From CAZQWJ01 sp964597265 (GTDB lineage: Bacteria > Patescibacteriota > 4484-211 > JAGQKX01), in the NCBI GenBank assembly GCA_964597265.1, contig CAZQWJ010000012.1, positions 1 through 27,607 of the forward strand: a DNA stretch of 27,607 nt. The letters are read 5' to 3'. This document shows positions 13,387 through 20,303 of this stretch, piece by piece. The notes below the pieces were generated by a model. That model saw only the letters and a program-made list of their open reading frames with translations. It did not search any database and was not told the origin of the DNA. Made by a program: the position numbers and the translations under genes. Within the stretch, counting starts at the first letter, position 1. Each line of letters begins with the position of its first letter.

Positions 13387-14637
13387 ATGATTATCGGCGT
13401 TGATGCGTCTCGAGTGAATATTTCTCATAGAACCGGAACTGAGAACTACACGTACAATGTGATCTATCACTTGGCGCGGTTGGGGGGATCGGGGGAATTG
13501 GGGAGATTAGGGGGATCAGGGGGAGAAGTAAACTTCCGTTTGTACTTTCGCGAGAAGCCTGATGCTGCATTTTGGAGAGAATTGACCGGAGATAACCCCC
13601 TCTTCCACTACAAAGTCATCCCGTGGCCGCGGTTGTGGACGCAAGGTGGGTTGGCGCTGGAGTTGTTGGTGCACCCTGTAGATGTGGTGTTTATTGCTGC
13701 GCATACCATGCCGGTTATCCGGCGGCCAGGGCAAAAGTTTGTTGTGACGATTCACGGTCTGGAGTATATGTATATGCCTGAGTACGAGAAGTTTCCGCAT
13801 AAGCTGTATCTGACCAAGTCTACAGAATTTGTTTCACGATTTGCGGATCGTATCGTGGCGGTTTCGGAATTTACCAAGAAGAGTTTGCTTGAGCACGGCT
13901 GGGGTGCGACTGAAGAGCGGATTACTGTTATCCCCGAAGGCGTGCGTACTGACCATTTTTCGCCGCAGTCTGAGGGAAACGTGCAGGATGTTTTGCAAAA
14001 ATACAATATCACTCAACCATACTTCTTTTTTATCTCGACCATTCAACCGCGAAAGAATGTCCTGGGGCTTGTGGAAGCATTTGCGCTGCTACGAGAGGAG
14101 ATCGCTGGTTTAGACAGTCATCCTGAACTTGATTCAGGATCCAGTTTGACTACGTCTGGATTCCAGGTCAAACCTGGAATGACAGGATTAAGCGATGTGC
14201 AGCTCGTCATTGCCGGTGGTCATGGGTATAAGTTTGAAGAAGTCAAAGCGGCAATCCGAAGGTTTGGTTTGGAAGATATGATCAAAGTCTTGGGGCGGGT
14301 GCCTGATGAGGATGTGCCAGCACTTTTTTCTGGTGCAGTTGCGTCGGTATATCCATCGTTTGTCGAAGGTTTTGGCCTGCCAGTTTTAGAATCCATGGCA
14401 TGCGGCACGCCTGTGGTATGTGCTGATACCGGGGCGCTGCCAGAAGTCGGTGGTGATGCTGCAGTGTATGTTGATCCGTATGATGTGGAATCTATTTCCC
14501 AGGGTTTGCAAAACGTTTTGGCCGATGAAGGTCTTCGCACACAGCTTATTGAGAAAGGTTTGGATCGTGTAAAACAGTTTCGGTGGGAGCACACCGCACA
14601 GGAGTTGTATCGCATCTTTGAATCGCTACACCAATAG
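13387..14637 (+). CDS. Family 4 glycosyltransferase with two in-frame repeat insertions
   Basis: A 416-aa GT-B glycosyltransferase: N-terminal MIIGVDASRV and RTGTENYTYN, the interdomain IPEGV, PRKNV after the donor-domain start, and the E-x7-E motif in EGFGLPVLE (327-335) followed by ACGTPVV. Such enzymes transfer a sugar from an NDP donor, often mannose, glucose or rhamnose, to surface glycans. Two insertions stand out: a Gly-rich stretch at about 31-47 encoded by a G-run repeat, and about 27 residues at 241-267 (starting LDSHPELDSG) encoded by a palindromic element. Both keep the frame and lie outside the catalytic motifs, so the protein may still be active. The start is 6 nt after TATAAT. 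Confidence 0.92.
   Translation: MIIGVDASRVNISHRTGTENYTYNVIYHLARLGGSGELGRLGGSGGEVNFRLYFREKPDAAFWRELTGDNPLFHYKVIPWPRLWTQGGLALELLVHPVDVVFIAAHTMPVIRRPGQKFVVTIHGLEYMYMPEYEKFPHKLYLTKSTEFVSRFADRIVAVSEFTKKSLLEHGWGATEERITVIPEGVRTDHFSPQSEGNVQDVLQKYNITQPYFFFISTIQPRKNVLGLVEAFALLREEIAGLDSHPELDSGSSLTTSGFQVKPGMTGLSDVQLVIAGGHGYKFEEVKAAIRRFGLEDMIKVLGRVPDEDVPALFSGAVASVYPSFVEGFGLPVLESMACGTPVVCADTGALPEVGGDAAVYVDPYDVESISQGLQNVLADEGLRTQLIEKGLDRVKQFRWEHTAQELYRIFESLHQ
13482..13524 (+). repeat. G-run minisatellite, G-quadruplex prone, in frame
   Basis: Five or more runs of 4-6 G separated by 3-6 nt spacers (ATC, AATT, AGATTA, ATCA). It encodes part of LGGSGELGRLGGSGG in the GT4 protein. Confidence 0.75.
14117..14183 (+). 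repeat. REP/RPE-like palindromic element inserted in frame in GT4
   Basis: Outer arms GTCAT (14117) and ATGAC (14179-14183). Inside are two perfect hairpins: ATCCTGAA/TTCAGGAT (14120-14140) and ATTCCAGGT/ACCTGGAAT (14160-14180). ATCCAG/CTGGAT pairs the middle. The folded form is cloverleaf-like. The peptide (SHPELDSGS ... SGFQVKPGMTG) is of the sort produced by dispersed palindromes in other bacteria. Confidence 0.8.
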
Positions 14638-14639
14638 GT

Positions 14640-14645
14640 TAAAAT
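14640..14645 (+). promoter_or_regulatory. -10 box of proS
   Basis: TAAAAT ending 6 nt before the ATG at 14652, with TTGAAT 16 nt upstream. It overlaps the GT4 stop region, so proS can be transcribed independently. Confidence 0.5.
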
Positions 14646-14651
14646 ACGCCT

Positions 14652-16361
14652 ATGTTGTTTTCCCAGCTTTTCGGCAAGCCGACCAAAGACACGATTAAAT
14701 CCGACTTTATCAGCCATGAGTATTTGGTCAAGGGTGGGTTCATTCGTGAGAGCGTGGCAGGTAGGTACTTCTTATTACCACTTGGCATGCGTGTACGGAG
14801 CAAGATAATTGGCATCATTCGCGAAGAAATGAACGCAGCAGGCGCGCAGGAAATGCTTTCGCCAACTCTCCATCCTATTGAGCTCTGGCAGGAAACCAAC
14901 CGCGACAACGCTGGGAACTTTGGCCTTATGAATGTGACTGACCGACGTGGCGCGGTGTTTGCATTGGGTGGCACTGCAGAGGAGATGTTTATCGATGTGG
15001 TACGTAAGTTTCAGATTTCATACAAAGACCTGCCGTTTAATCTGTATCAGTTTTCTCAAAAATTTCGTGACGAACTGCGCGCGCGTGGCGGCTTGTTGCG
15101 CGTGCGTGAGTTTACGATGAAAGATGCGTATAGCTTTGACCGAGATGCGGAAGCGTTCAAAATTACCTATCAGGCTATGGCTGATGTGTATACTCGCATA
15201 TTTGAGCGCGTTGGATTGACCACTCACATGGTTGCTGCAGACAATGGCTTCATTGGTGGAGAATACTGCCACGAGTTTGTCGCCGATGCAGGGGCAGGGG
15301 AAAGCAAATATCTCCAAAGTGAAGACGGTACATACCTTGCACACGAGGATGTGGCGACGTTTGCATTACCAGACATGAATCCAGAGGAAGCTGTCAAGAA
15401 TATGGAAATCATCCAACAGCCGGAGTGGGTTCAGACCATGGAAGATAACATCAAGCATTACGGCGAGCCTGCATGGCGGTATCTCAAAAATGTGGTGTAC
15501 CGCAATACCAGCACTGGAGAGATTGTTATTGTTACTATTCGTGGGGATTTGGAGGTCAATAAGACTAAACTGGAAAAAGCCCTCGGTGCGATCGAATTGC
15601 TCGAAGAAGCAACAGCAGAAGATTTGGCAACAATCGGCACAAAACCTGGATATGTACATGCATGGGGACATGATGCGACCTATGTGGCAGATCATTCACT
15701 CAAAACAGTCCGCAACTTTATAGGCGGGCAAAAAGAAGAAGCTACGGATTCGATCAACGTCAATTATGGCCGAGATTTCACCCACCCCACCGAAGCTGAT
15801 GTCGCGTTGGCACAAGAAGGGTATGTGACTGATGATAGACAGGTGTTAATTGGAAAAAGAGGTATCGAGGTGGGGAACATCTTCCAACTTGGTACACACT
15901 ACTCGCAAAAGATGGCAGGGGCTGTGTTTGTGGATGAAGACGGCACTGAGAAAGACCTGTATATGGGATGCTACGGAATCGGTGTGGAGCGAACACTTGC
16001 GGCAATTGTTGAGGCACATCATGATGACAAAGGCATACAGTGGCCGTTGACTGTGGCGCCGTTTCAGGTGCATGTGGTGAGCTTGCATGTCGGGGATGAT
16101 GAGGTTTTCCAAACTGCCGAACAGCTTTATATACAGTTACAAGATCGAGGAGTCGAAGTGCTTTTCGACGACAGAAATAGTGTATCTGCAGGAGAAAAAT
16201 TTGCAGATGCTGATTTGATCGGTATCCCATATCGCGTGACTGTTTCAAAAAAGACACTGGAGCAAGGTACGTATGAGGTGAAAGATCGAGTATCGGGTGA
16301 GGTGTCGTTTGTTGATTCTTTGGAAAAACTTACGAGTAAAATCCTGAACACGAAATCCTGA
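14652..16361 (+). CDS. proS: Prolyl-tRNA synthetase, bacterial type with editing domain
   Basis: 569 aa, full length for the bacterial form. Class II aaRS motif 1 lies around LPLGMRVRSKI to AQEMLSPTL (42-73), motif 2 at FRDELRARGGLLRVREF (138-154) and motif 3 at GCYGIGVERTLAAI (about 439). An insertion of about 170 residues between motifs 2 and 3 matches the YbaK-like INS domain that deacylates Ala-tRNA(Pro). A C-terminal anticodon-binding domain follows (VHVVSLHVGDDE on). It charges tRNA(Pro) in the cytoplasm. It starts 14 nt after the GT4 stop with its own -10 box. Confidence 0.97.
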   Translation: MLFSQLFGKPTKDTIKSDFISHEYLVKGGFIRESVAGRYFLLPLGMRVRSKIIGIIREEMNAAGAQEMLSPTLHPIELWQETNRDNAGNFGLMNVTDRRGAVFALGGTAEEMFIDVVRKFQISYKDLPFNLYQFSQKFRDELRARGGLLRVREFTMKDAYSFDRDAEAFKITYQAMADVYTRIFERVGLTTHMVAADNGFIGGEYCHEFVADAGAGESKYLQSEDGTYLAHEDVATFALPDMNPEEAVKNMEIIQQPEWVQTMEDNIKHYGEPAWRYLKNVVYRNTSTGEIVIVTIRGDLEVNKTKLEKALGAIELLEEATAEDLATIGTKPGYVHAWGHDATYVADHSLKTVRNFIGGQKEEATDSINVNYGRDFTHPTEADVALAQEGYVTDDRQVLIGKRGIEVGNIFQLGTHYSQKMAGAVFVDEDGTEKDLYMGCYGIGVERTLAAIVEAHHDDKGIQWPLTVAPFQVHVVSLHVGDDEVFQTAEQLYIQLQDRGVEVLFDDRNSVSAGEKFADADLIGIPYRVTVSKKTLEQGTYEVKDRVSGEVSFVDSLEKLTSKILNTKS

Positions 16362-16454
16362 ATACTAAACCAATTCGAAGCTAAAAATTTTGAAAGTTTG
16401 AAACATTTGGCCTTAGAGATTGTTTAGTATTTAGTCGTTTAGAGTTTAGGATTT
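16353..16454. repeat. Inverted repeat and CTAAAC-type minisatellite between convergent genes
   Basis: AATACTAAAC (16361-16370) pairs with GTTTAGTATT (16422-16431), and AAATCCT (16353-16359) with AGGATTT (16448-16454). The right side is a degenerate tandem repeat, read on the minus strand as CTAAAC, CTAAAC, CTAAAT, CTAAAC units. The arms overlap both stop codons (proS and the 135-aa gene). It could act as a bidirectional terminator, although it has no U-run. Confidence 0.55.
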
Positions 16455-16846
16455 GGTTCCGTTAGTGCCTGGTAAATCTGCTCCAATAATGTCTCTCCTC
16501 TGCGTTTTATTGATGTCTCAATTACTTCAACAGACAAATCATATCGTCCAAACAACTCCTGCATATCATCAGTTATACGTATCTTATCAATGAGTACGTC
16601 ATGTTCTTCTTCTGGGATCAGACTCAGCGTGGCATCAAGCATTTCATAGTGAATTGTTTCGAGTATGGATCGCATGAGTTCCTGGTTGTCTTCTGGTGGC
16701 AGGTTGAGTTGATACAGGAGATGATACAGACCATCAAGCGAGATCCATCGATAATAGAATGGACGTACCGGCAGGTGATTCTTGCCTTGCGTTGGTGCAA
16801 GCCAACTATAAAACTGGTCCCAGGGGGATTTGGTCATCCGGATCAT
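16439..16846 (-). CDS. Conserved-looking 135-aa protein of unknown function
   Basis: A soluble, acidic, mostly helical protein (MIRMTKSPWDQFYSWLAP start, then LPPEDNQELMRSILETI and LSLIPEEEHDVLIDKIRI). No membrane segment and no family I recognise. The ATG at 16846 lies inside the 3' end of the upstream gene (41-nt overlap). On the minus strand TATTAT (16858-16853) ends exactly 6 nt before that ATG, so it may have its own leaderless promoter. ATG 16837 is the alternative. Its stop lies in the CTAAAC-type repeat. Confidence 0.65.
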   Translation of the reverse strand: MIRMTKSPWDQFYSWLAPTQGKNHLPVRPFYYRWISLDGLYHLLYQLNLPPEDNQELMRSILETIHYEMLDATLSLIPEEEHDVLIDKIRITDDMQELFGRYDLSVEVIETSIKRRGETLLEQIYQALTEPNPKL

Positions 16847-17714
16847 CTATAAATAATACTACCACAGAGGTCTTGGCGTTCTGTTTGCCATCATTGAGAT
16901 AACGCACCACTTCTGGTGATCCGCCAAACTGTTTGCCCGTCCACTTAGCAGGTCCGGCATCGCCAATGGCCCCAACGATCGTCCTGCCGGTTTTTGTATT
17001 CACCACCAACACTTTACGGAACTTGATCCAGTCTTTGAATGCGTGTGAATTATGGCTCCATTGGGGGGAGAGGAATGTCTGAACTACCATATAATATTTC
17101 TCCTGCAGAAACGCTTCCTCAGTTAACTCAGCTTCGGAACGGGCAAAATACCCAAATGCTCCTCGTGATCTGGTGATGCCGCTTCTTTGGTATTCATCAT
17201 GTTTTGCTATGGTATCTCCAGGAAACCGTGGTAGATGTTGCTCAGCACCCATATACCCGAAGTCAGCGTTGAGCCGAAAGCCATCTAGTTCGCTTTTGGC
17301 AGTAATACCCGTGAGTGCCTTGATGCGTTGTGTTGCTAGTAGAGAACTTTCGGCAGAGAGCATTCCGGGTTTTGTGGGCAGTAGGTCAACTAATGATCGC
17401 TGCAATGCGACGTATTGTGGGGGAACGGGGCGAGTGATATCCAATTCGCCGTCGGTGTCGTGTCGGGAGATAGATGGAAGTAAGGTCGAAACCGACGTAC
17501 TTATGGCATGGGACGGATTAAGGAGTGCGCCTGTCAGAGCAATGGTAGTTGCAGCCTGACCAGTACGATGCACTAGATGCTCGATGGGCATATTGGCGCG
17601 TTTGATTTTTGTCCACGCTTTTTTATGTCTTGTCGCAAGCTTGTGCTTGGCCTGTGAGTGCAGCTTGCTGATGTGATGCTTAAGTTGTGTGTGCTGGGCA
17701 GGAGTGTTCGTCAT
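16806..17714 (-). CDS. Membrane-anchored or secreted protein with a conserved C-terminal domain
   Basis: About 302 aa. A long basic, His/Lys-rich N-terminus (HTQLKHHISKLHSQAKHK ...) precedes a weak hydrophobic segment (about 55-72, ATTIALTGALLNPSHA), perhaps an N-in anchor. The C-terminal third (VLVVNTKTGRTIVGAIGDAGPAKWTGKQFGGSP) suggests a double-psi-barrel or hydrolase-like cell-envelope domain; I cannot name the family, so the function is open. The ATG at 17714 overlaps the TGA of the upstream gene (ATGA) and is preferred over 17723. It is the middle gene of the minus-strand set 18802-16439. Confidence 0.65.
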   Translation of the reverse strand: MTNTPAQHTQLKHHISKLHSQAKHKLATRHKKAWTKIKRANMPIEHLVHRTGQAATTIALTGALLNPSHAISTSVSTLLPSISRHDTDGELDITRPVPPQYVALQRSLVDLLPTKPGMLSAESSLLATQRIKALTGITAKSELDGFRLNADFGYMGAEQHLPRFPGDTIAKHDEYQRSGITRSRGAFGYFARSEAELTEEAFLQEKYYMVVQTFLSPQWSHNSHAFKDWIKFRKVLVVNTKTGRTIVGAIGDAGPAKWTGKQFGGSPEVVRYLNDGKQNAKTSVVVLFIDDPDDQIPLGPVL

Positions 17715-18802
17715 TGTATCCAAATATCTTGTATTGCCGGTACATATGCGACAAAGTCAAGTTGTGTTCCTGTTTCGATAATCGCGCGACCTCTAAATAC
17801 CCATACGGGCTGCAGATATTGTTGGTAGGTCGCGGTATCATAATAGCCCAAAGACGCTTCTCGCGTTGTGAACTGGGTAACCCGCACATTGGTGTAATCC
17901 TGGGCTGGATTATTGCCTTGTCCCAAAAACACCAGGTATTTCTCAAAGTCTTGTTCAAAAAGTGCATAGGCTTCTTCTCCTGATTTGATGGGATATGTAG
18001 CGACGTTGGTACGGTCAAAAACCCAATACGTATAGTTGATGTCGAGCGTTACCGTTGCGATAGTTACGTTCACATTACTTTGATAGTAGTTGGGTGTGAC
18101 GACCGGAATCTCTCCTATGGGAATACGAAAGTAGTCTACTCGTGCGGCATGAGATTGAATGATCGTCGTGGATGGGATCAATTTTGTTCCGTCAAATTGT
18201 AGGAGTTGTAATGAGCGGTCCCCATCTCCCAAGTCAGGCCCGCGTTCGCCGCCCAATACGCCGACTTGGTTAAGCAATGCTCCTGCCTGATTGTAAATGA
18301 AATTTTCGTTAGTGAGCCTCCCTCGAGCGAGGACCGCTAGATCCTCCAGATAATTGTACGTATATTGAAAATTAAGATTACTGATATTCAGTCTGAGGGT
18401 TCTCAGACCGTTACGCCAAAGCATCTCTCTGTTGTCGATGATCTGTGGCTCATCAGAAAACCCCAACTTGGATCCCATCTCTCGTGCTCGGTCTCTGCTC
18501 AAAAACCCATACGGAGCTGACAAAATCGGATATACCCCAATGACCGGCTGCACGCTTGGAAATACAGCATCAATCAAATCAAGCCTGAATGTGGGTGTGG
18601 AGAGTGGCACTTCCTGATTTTCTATAACCAATGGAGGCAATTGACCATATGCTGCAGTGTATGTTGGCGGTGGAGGGGGCGGTGGCGGACTGGTTGCGGT
18701 TACTATCCCCAGAATGATTCTCACAATAATAGGCACAAAAATAATCAGCCAACTAAACTTGATGGTTGTCCGAAACGTGCTGGCTGCTTGTGTGAGCGTC
18801 AT
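17711..18802 (-). CDS. Single-span membrane protein with polyproline linker, large extracytoplasmic domain
   Basis: About 363 aa. N-terminal membrane helix (about 16-34, FSWLIIFVPIIVRIILGIV), then eight consecutive Pro (about 39-46) as a stalk, then a domain of about 310 residues rich in Tyr, Asn and beta-strand. The frame opens earlier at 18865, but the ATG at 18802 (MTLTQAAST) follows a TATACT box by exactly 6 nt and gives a normal anchor. The Pro run would need EF-P for efficient translation. No family is recognised; probably a cell-envelope or secretion-associated protein with its downstream partner. Confidence 0.75.
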   Translation of the reverse strand: MTLTQAASTFRTTIKFSWLIIFVPIIVRIILGIVTATSPPPPPPPPTYTAAYGQLPPLVIENQEVPLSTPTFRLDLIDAVFPSVQPVIGVYPILSAPYGFLSRDRAREMGSKLGFSDEPQIIDNREMLWRNGLRTLRLNISNLNFQYTYNYLEDLAVLARGRLTNENFIYNQAGALLNQVGVLGGERGPDLGDGDRSLQLLQFDGTKLIPSTTIIQSHAARVDYFRIPIGEIPVVTPNYYQSNVNVTIATVTLDINYTYWVFDRTNVATYPIKSGEEAYALFEQDFEKYLVFLGQGNNPAQDYTNVRVTQFTTREASLGYYDTATYQQYLQPVWVFRGRAIIETGTQLDFVAYVPAIQDIWIQ

Positions 18803-18808
18803 GGAATT

Positions 18809-18814
18809 AGTATA
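18809..18814 (-). promoter_or_regulatory. -10 box of the envelope operon
   Basis: Minus-strand TATACT, 6 nt before the ATG at 18802. It lies 13 nt from the divergent gltX -10 box. Confidence 0.5.
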
Positions 18815-18824
18815 GCAGAGATGC

Positions 18825-18833
18825 TGGTATAAT
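18825..18833 (+). promoter_or_regulatory. Extended -10 promoter of gltX
   Basis: TATAAT (18828-18833) preceded by TGG, an extended -10 (TGn). It ends 7 nt before the ATG at 18841. No good -35, as is common with extended -10 promoters. Confidence 0.6.
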
Positions 18834-18840
18834 CTAACGT

Positions 18841-20277
18841 ATGGTACGAACACGCATGGCACCAAGCCCGACAGGCGAATATCATATCGGGAGCCTCAGG
18901 ACAATGTTGCACAACTACGCCTGGGCGAAAAAACAGGGCGGCAAATTTCTCTTACGCATAGAAGATACTGATAGGTCGCGGTTAGTAGAGGGGGCTTTGG
19001 GTAGAATTGTGCAGGATATTAGAGATTATGGTTTGTCCTGGGATGAAGGGCCGGAAGTTGGCGGCCCATACGGACCGTATATTCAATCCGAACGACTTGG
19101 TTTGTATCTTCCGTACGCCGAACAGCTCGTCGCCCAAGGCCATGCGTATTACTGTTTTTGTACTCCAGAGCGTCTGAAAGAGATGAAAGATGCACAGATG
19201 GCTCGCAAAGAGCAGCCGCGTTATGATCGCCGCTGCCGTGATATTGATATTCGCATCGCGCAAGAGCGTGCACAAGGAGGGGAATCACATGTTATTCGCC
19301 TCAAAGTTCCGGATGAGGAAACGGTAACATATACCGACATTGTGCTTGGGGAGATTTCGTTTAACACAAAAGACGTTGATGATCAGGTGCTTATGAAGTC
19401 CGATGGATTTCCGACGTATCATTTGGCTGTGGTTATTGACGACCATTTGATGGAGATTACACATATTCTGCGGGGTATGGAGTGGGTGTCTTCCATGCCA
19501 AAACACATCTTGCTCTATCGTTACCTGGGCTGGGAAATGCCCGAGACCGGTCACCTGCCGCTCCTTCTGGATCCCAACGGTGGCAAGATGTCCAAGCGTT
19601 TCGGTGCTACACACGCACGGGCATTTTTGGATCAGGGGTACTTGCCAGAGGCGCTTCTGAACTTTTTGGCTTTGTTAGGCTGGACGCATCCTGAGGAAAA
19701 AGATATTTTTTCACTTGAAGAGTTTATTAAGCAGTTTGATATTCACCAGCTGCACAAATCCAACGCAGTGTTTGACCGGCAAAAACTTGACTGGTTCAAC
19801 GGTGTGTATATCCGCGAGTTGTCGGTCCAGGAGTTAACTGACCGTCTGGTAGCGTTTGATCCTGCGCTCGAAAGCGTGGATCGTGCATATCTGGAAACCA
19901 TCGTAGGCCTCACACAGGAACGCCTCAAGACATTAGGGGAGTTTCGCGACCTGACGTATTATTTTTTCGATGAACCACAGGTATCTTTGGACAAAGTGGT
20001 GCAAAAAGGAAAAACAGCAGAGGCCACAAAAGAAGGTCTGGGGCGGGTTGTTGCTGTTTTAGAACAGGTGGATACTAACGATTGGAATGCCGAAAATTTG
20101 GAAATGGTGTTGCGAAAACTCCAGGAAAATCTAGACGATTGGTCGCCCAAACAATTGTTTATGACCATCCGTCTCGCCATAACCGGAGAATCTGCCACAC
20201 CCCCACTATTTGATGTGCTGCAAGCCATTGGTAAGCACAAAGCCCTTTCTCGCCTCTCAGCTCTGGCCACCGGATGA
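18841..20277 (+). CDS. gltX: Glutamyl-tRNA synthetase (class I)
   Basis: 478 aa. HIGH motif in APSPTGEYHIGSLRT (7-21), KMSKR motif near 249 (GKMSKRFGATHA), the IEDTDRSR signature after the first motif, and a helical C-terminal anticodon-binding region. It attaches Glu to tRNA(Glu). A tRNA-Gln is present in the window and no GlnRS is seen, so it may be non-discriminating and feed GatCAB; that depends on the rest of the genome. The TGA overlaps the upstream frame of recJ (ATGA at 20274). Confidence 0.96.
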   Translation: MVRTRMAPSPTGEYHIGSLRTMLHNYAWAKKQGGKFLLRIEDTDRSRLVEGALGRIVQDIRDYGLSWDEGPEVGGPYGPYIQSERLGLYLPYAEQLVAQGHAYYCFCTPERLKEMKDAQMARKEQPRYDRRCRDIDIRIAQERAQGGESHVIRLKVPDEETVTYTDIVLGEISFNTKDVDDQVLMKSDGFPTYHLAVVIDDHLMEITHILRGMEWVSSMPKHILLYRYLGWEMPETGHLPLLLDPNGGKMSKRFGATHARAFLDQGYLPEALLNFLALLGWTHPEEKDIFSLEEFIKQFDIHQLHKSNAVFDRQKLDWFNGVYIRELSVQELTDRLVAFDPALESVDRAYLETIVGLTQERLKTLGEFRDLTYYFFDEPQVSLDKVVQKGKTAEATKEGLGRVVAVLEQVDTNDWNAENLEMVLRKLQENLDDWSPKQLFMTIRLAITGESATPPLFDVLQAIGKHKALSRLSALATG

Positions 20278-20291
20278 AGATCATTGAGTGC

Positions 20292-20297
20292 TATACT
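20292..20297 (+). promoter_or_regulatory. Extended -10 box inside the 5' end of the recJ frame
   Basis: TATACT preceded by TGC (extended -10), ending exactly 6 nt before the in-frame GTG at 20304. Confidence 0.5.
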
Positions 20298-20303
20298 CAT
20301 GAG

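Noticed and set aside
14220..14717. 165-codon minus-strand frame across the end of GT4 and start of proS
   Set aside because: It is antisense to well-supported GT4 motifs and the proS start.
18803..18865. 21-codon extension of the polyproline protein
   Set aside because: It would overlap the gltX start and the divergent promoters. ATG 18802 gives a normal membrane anchor.
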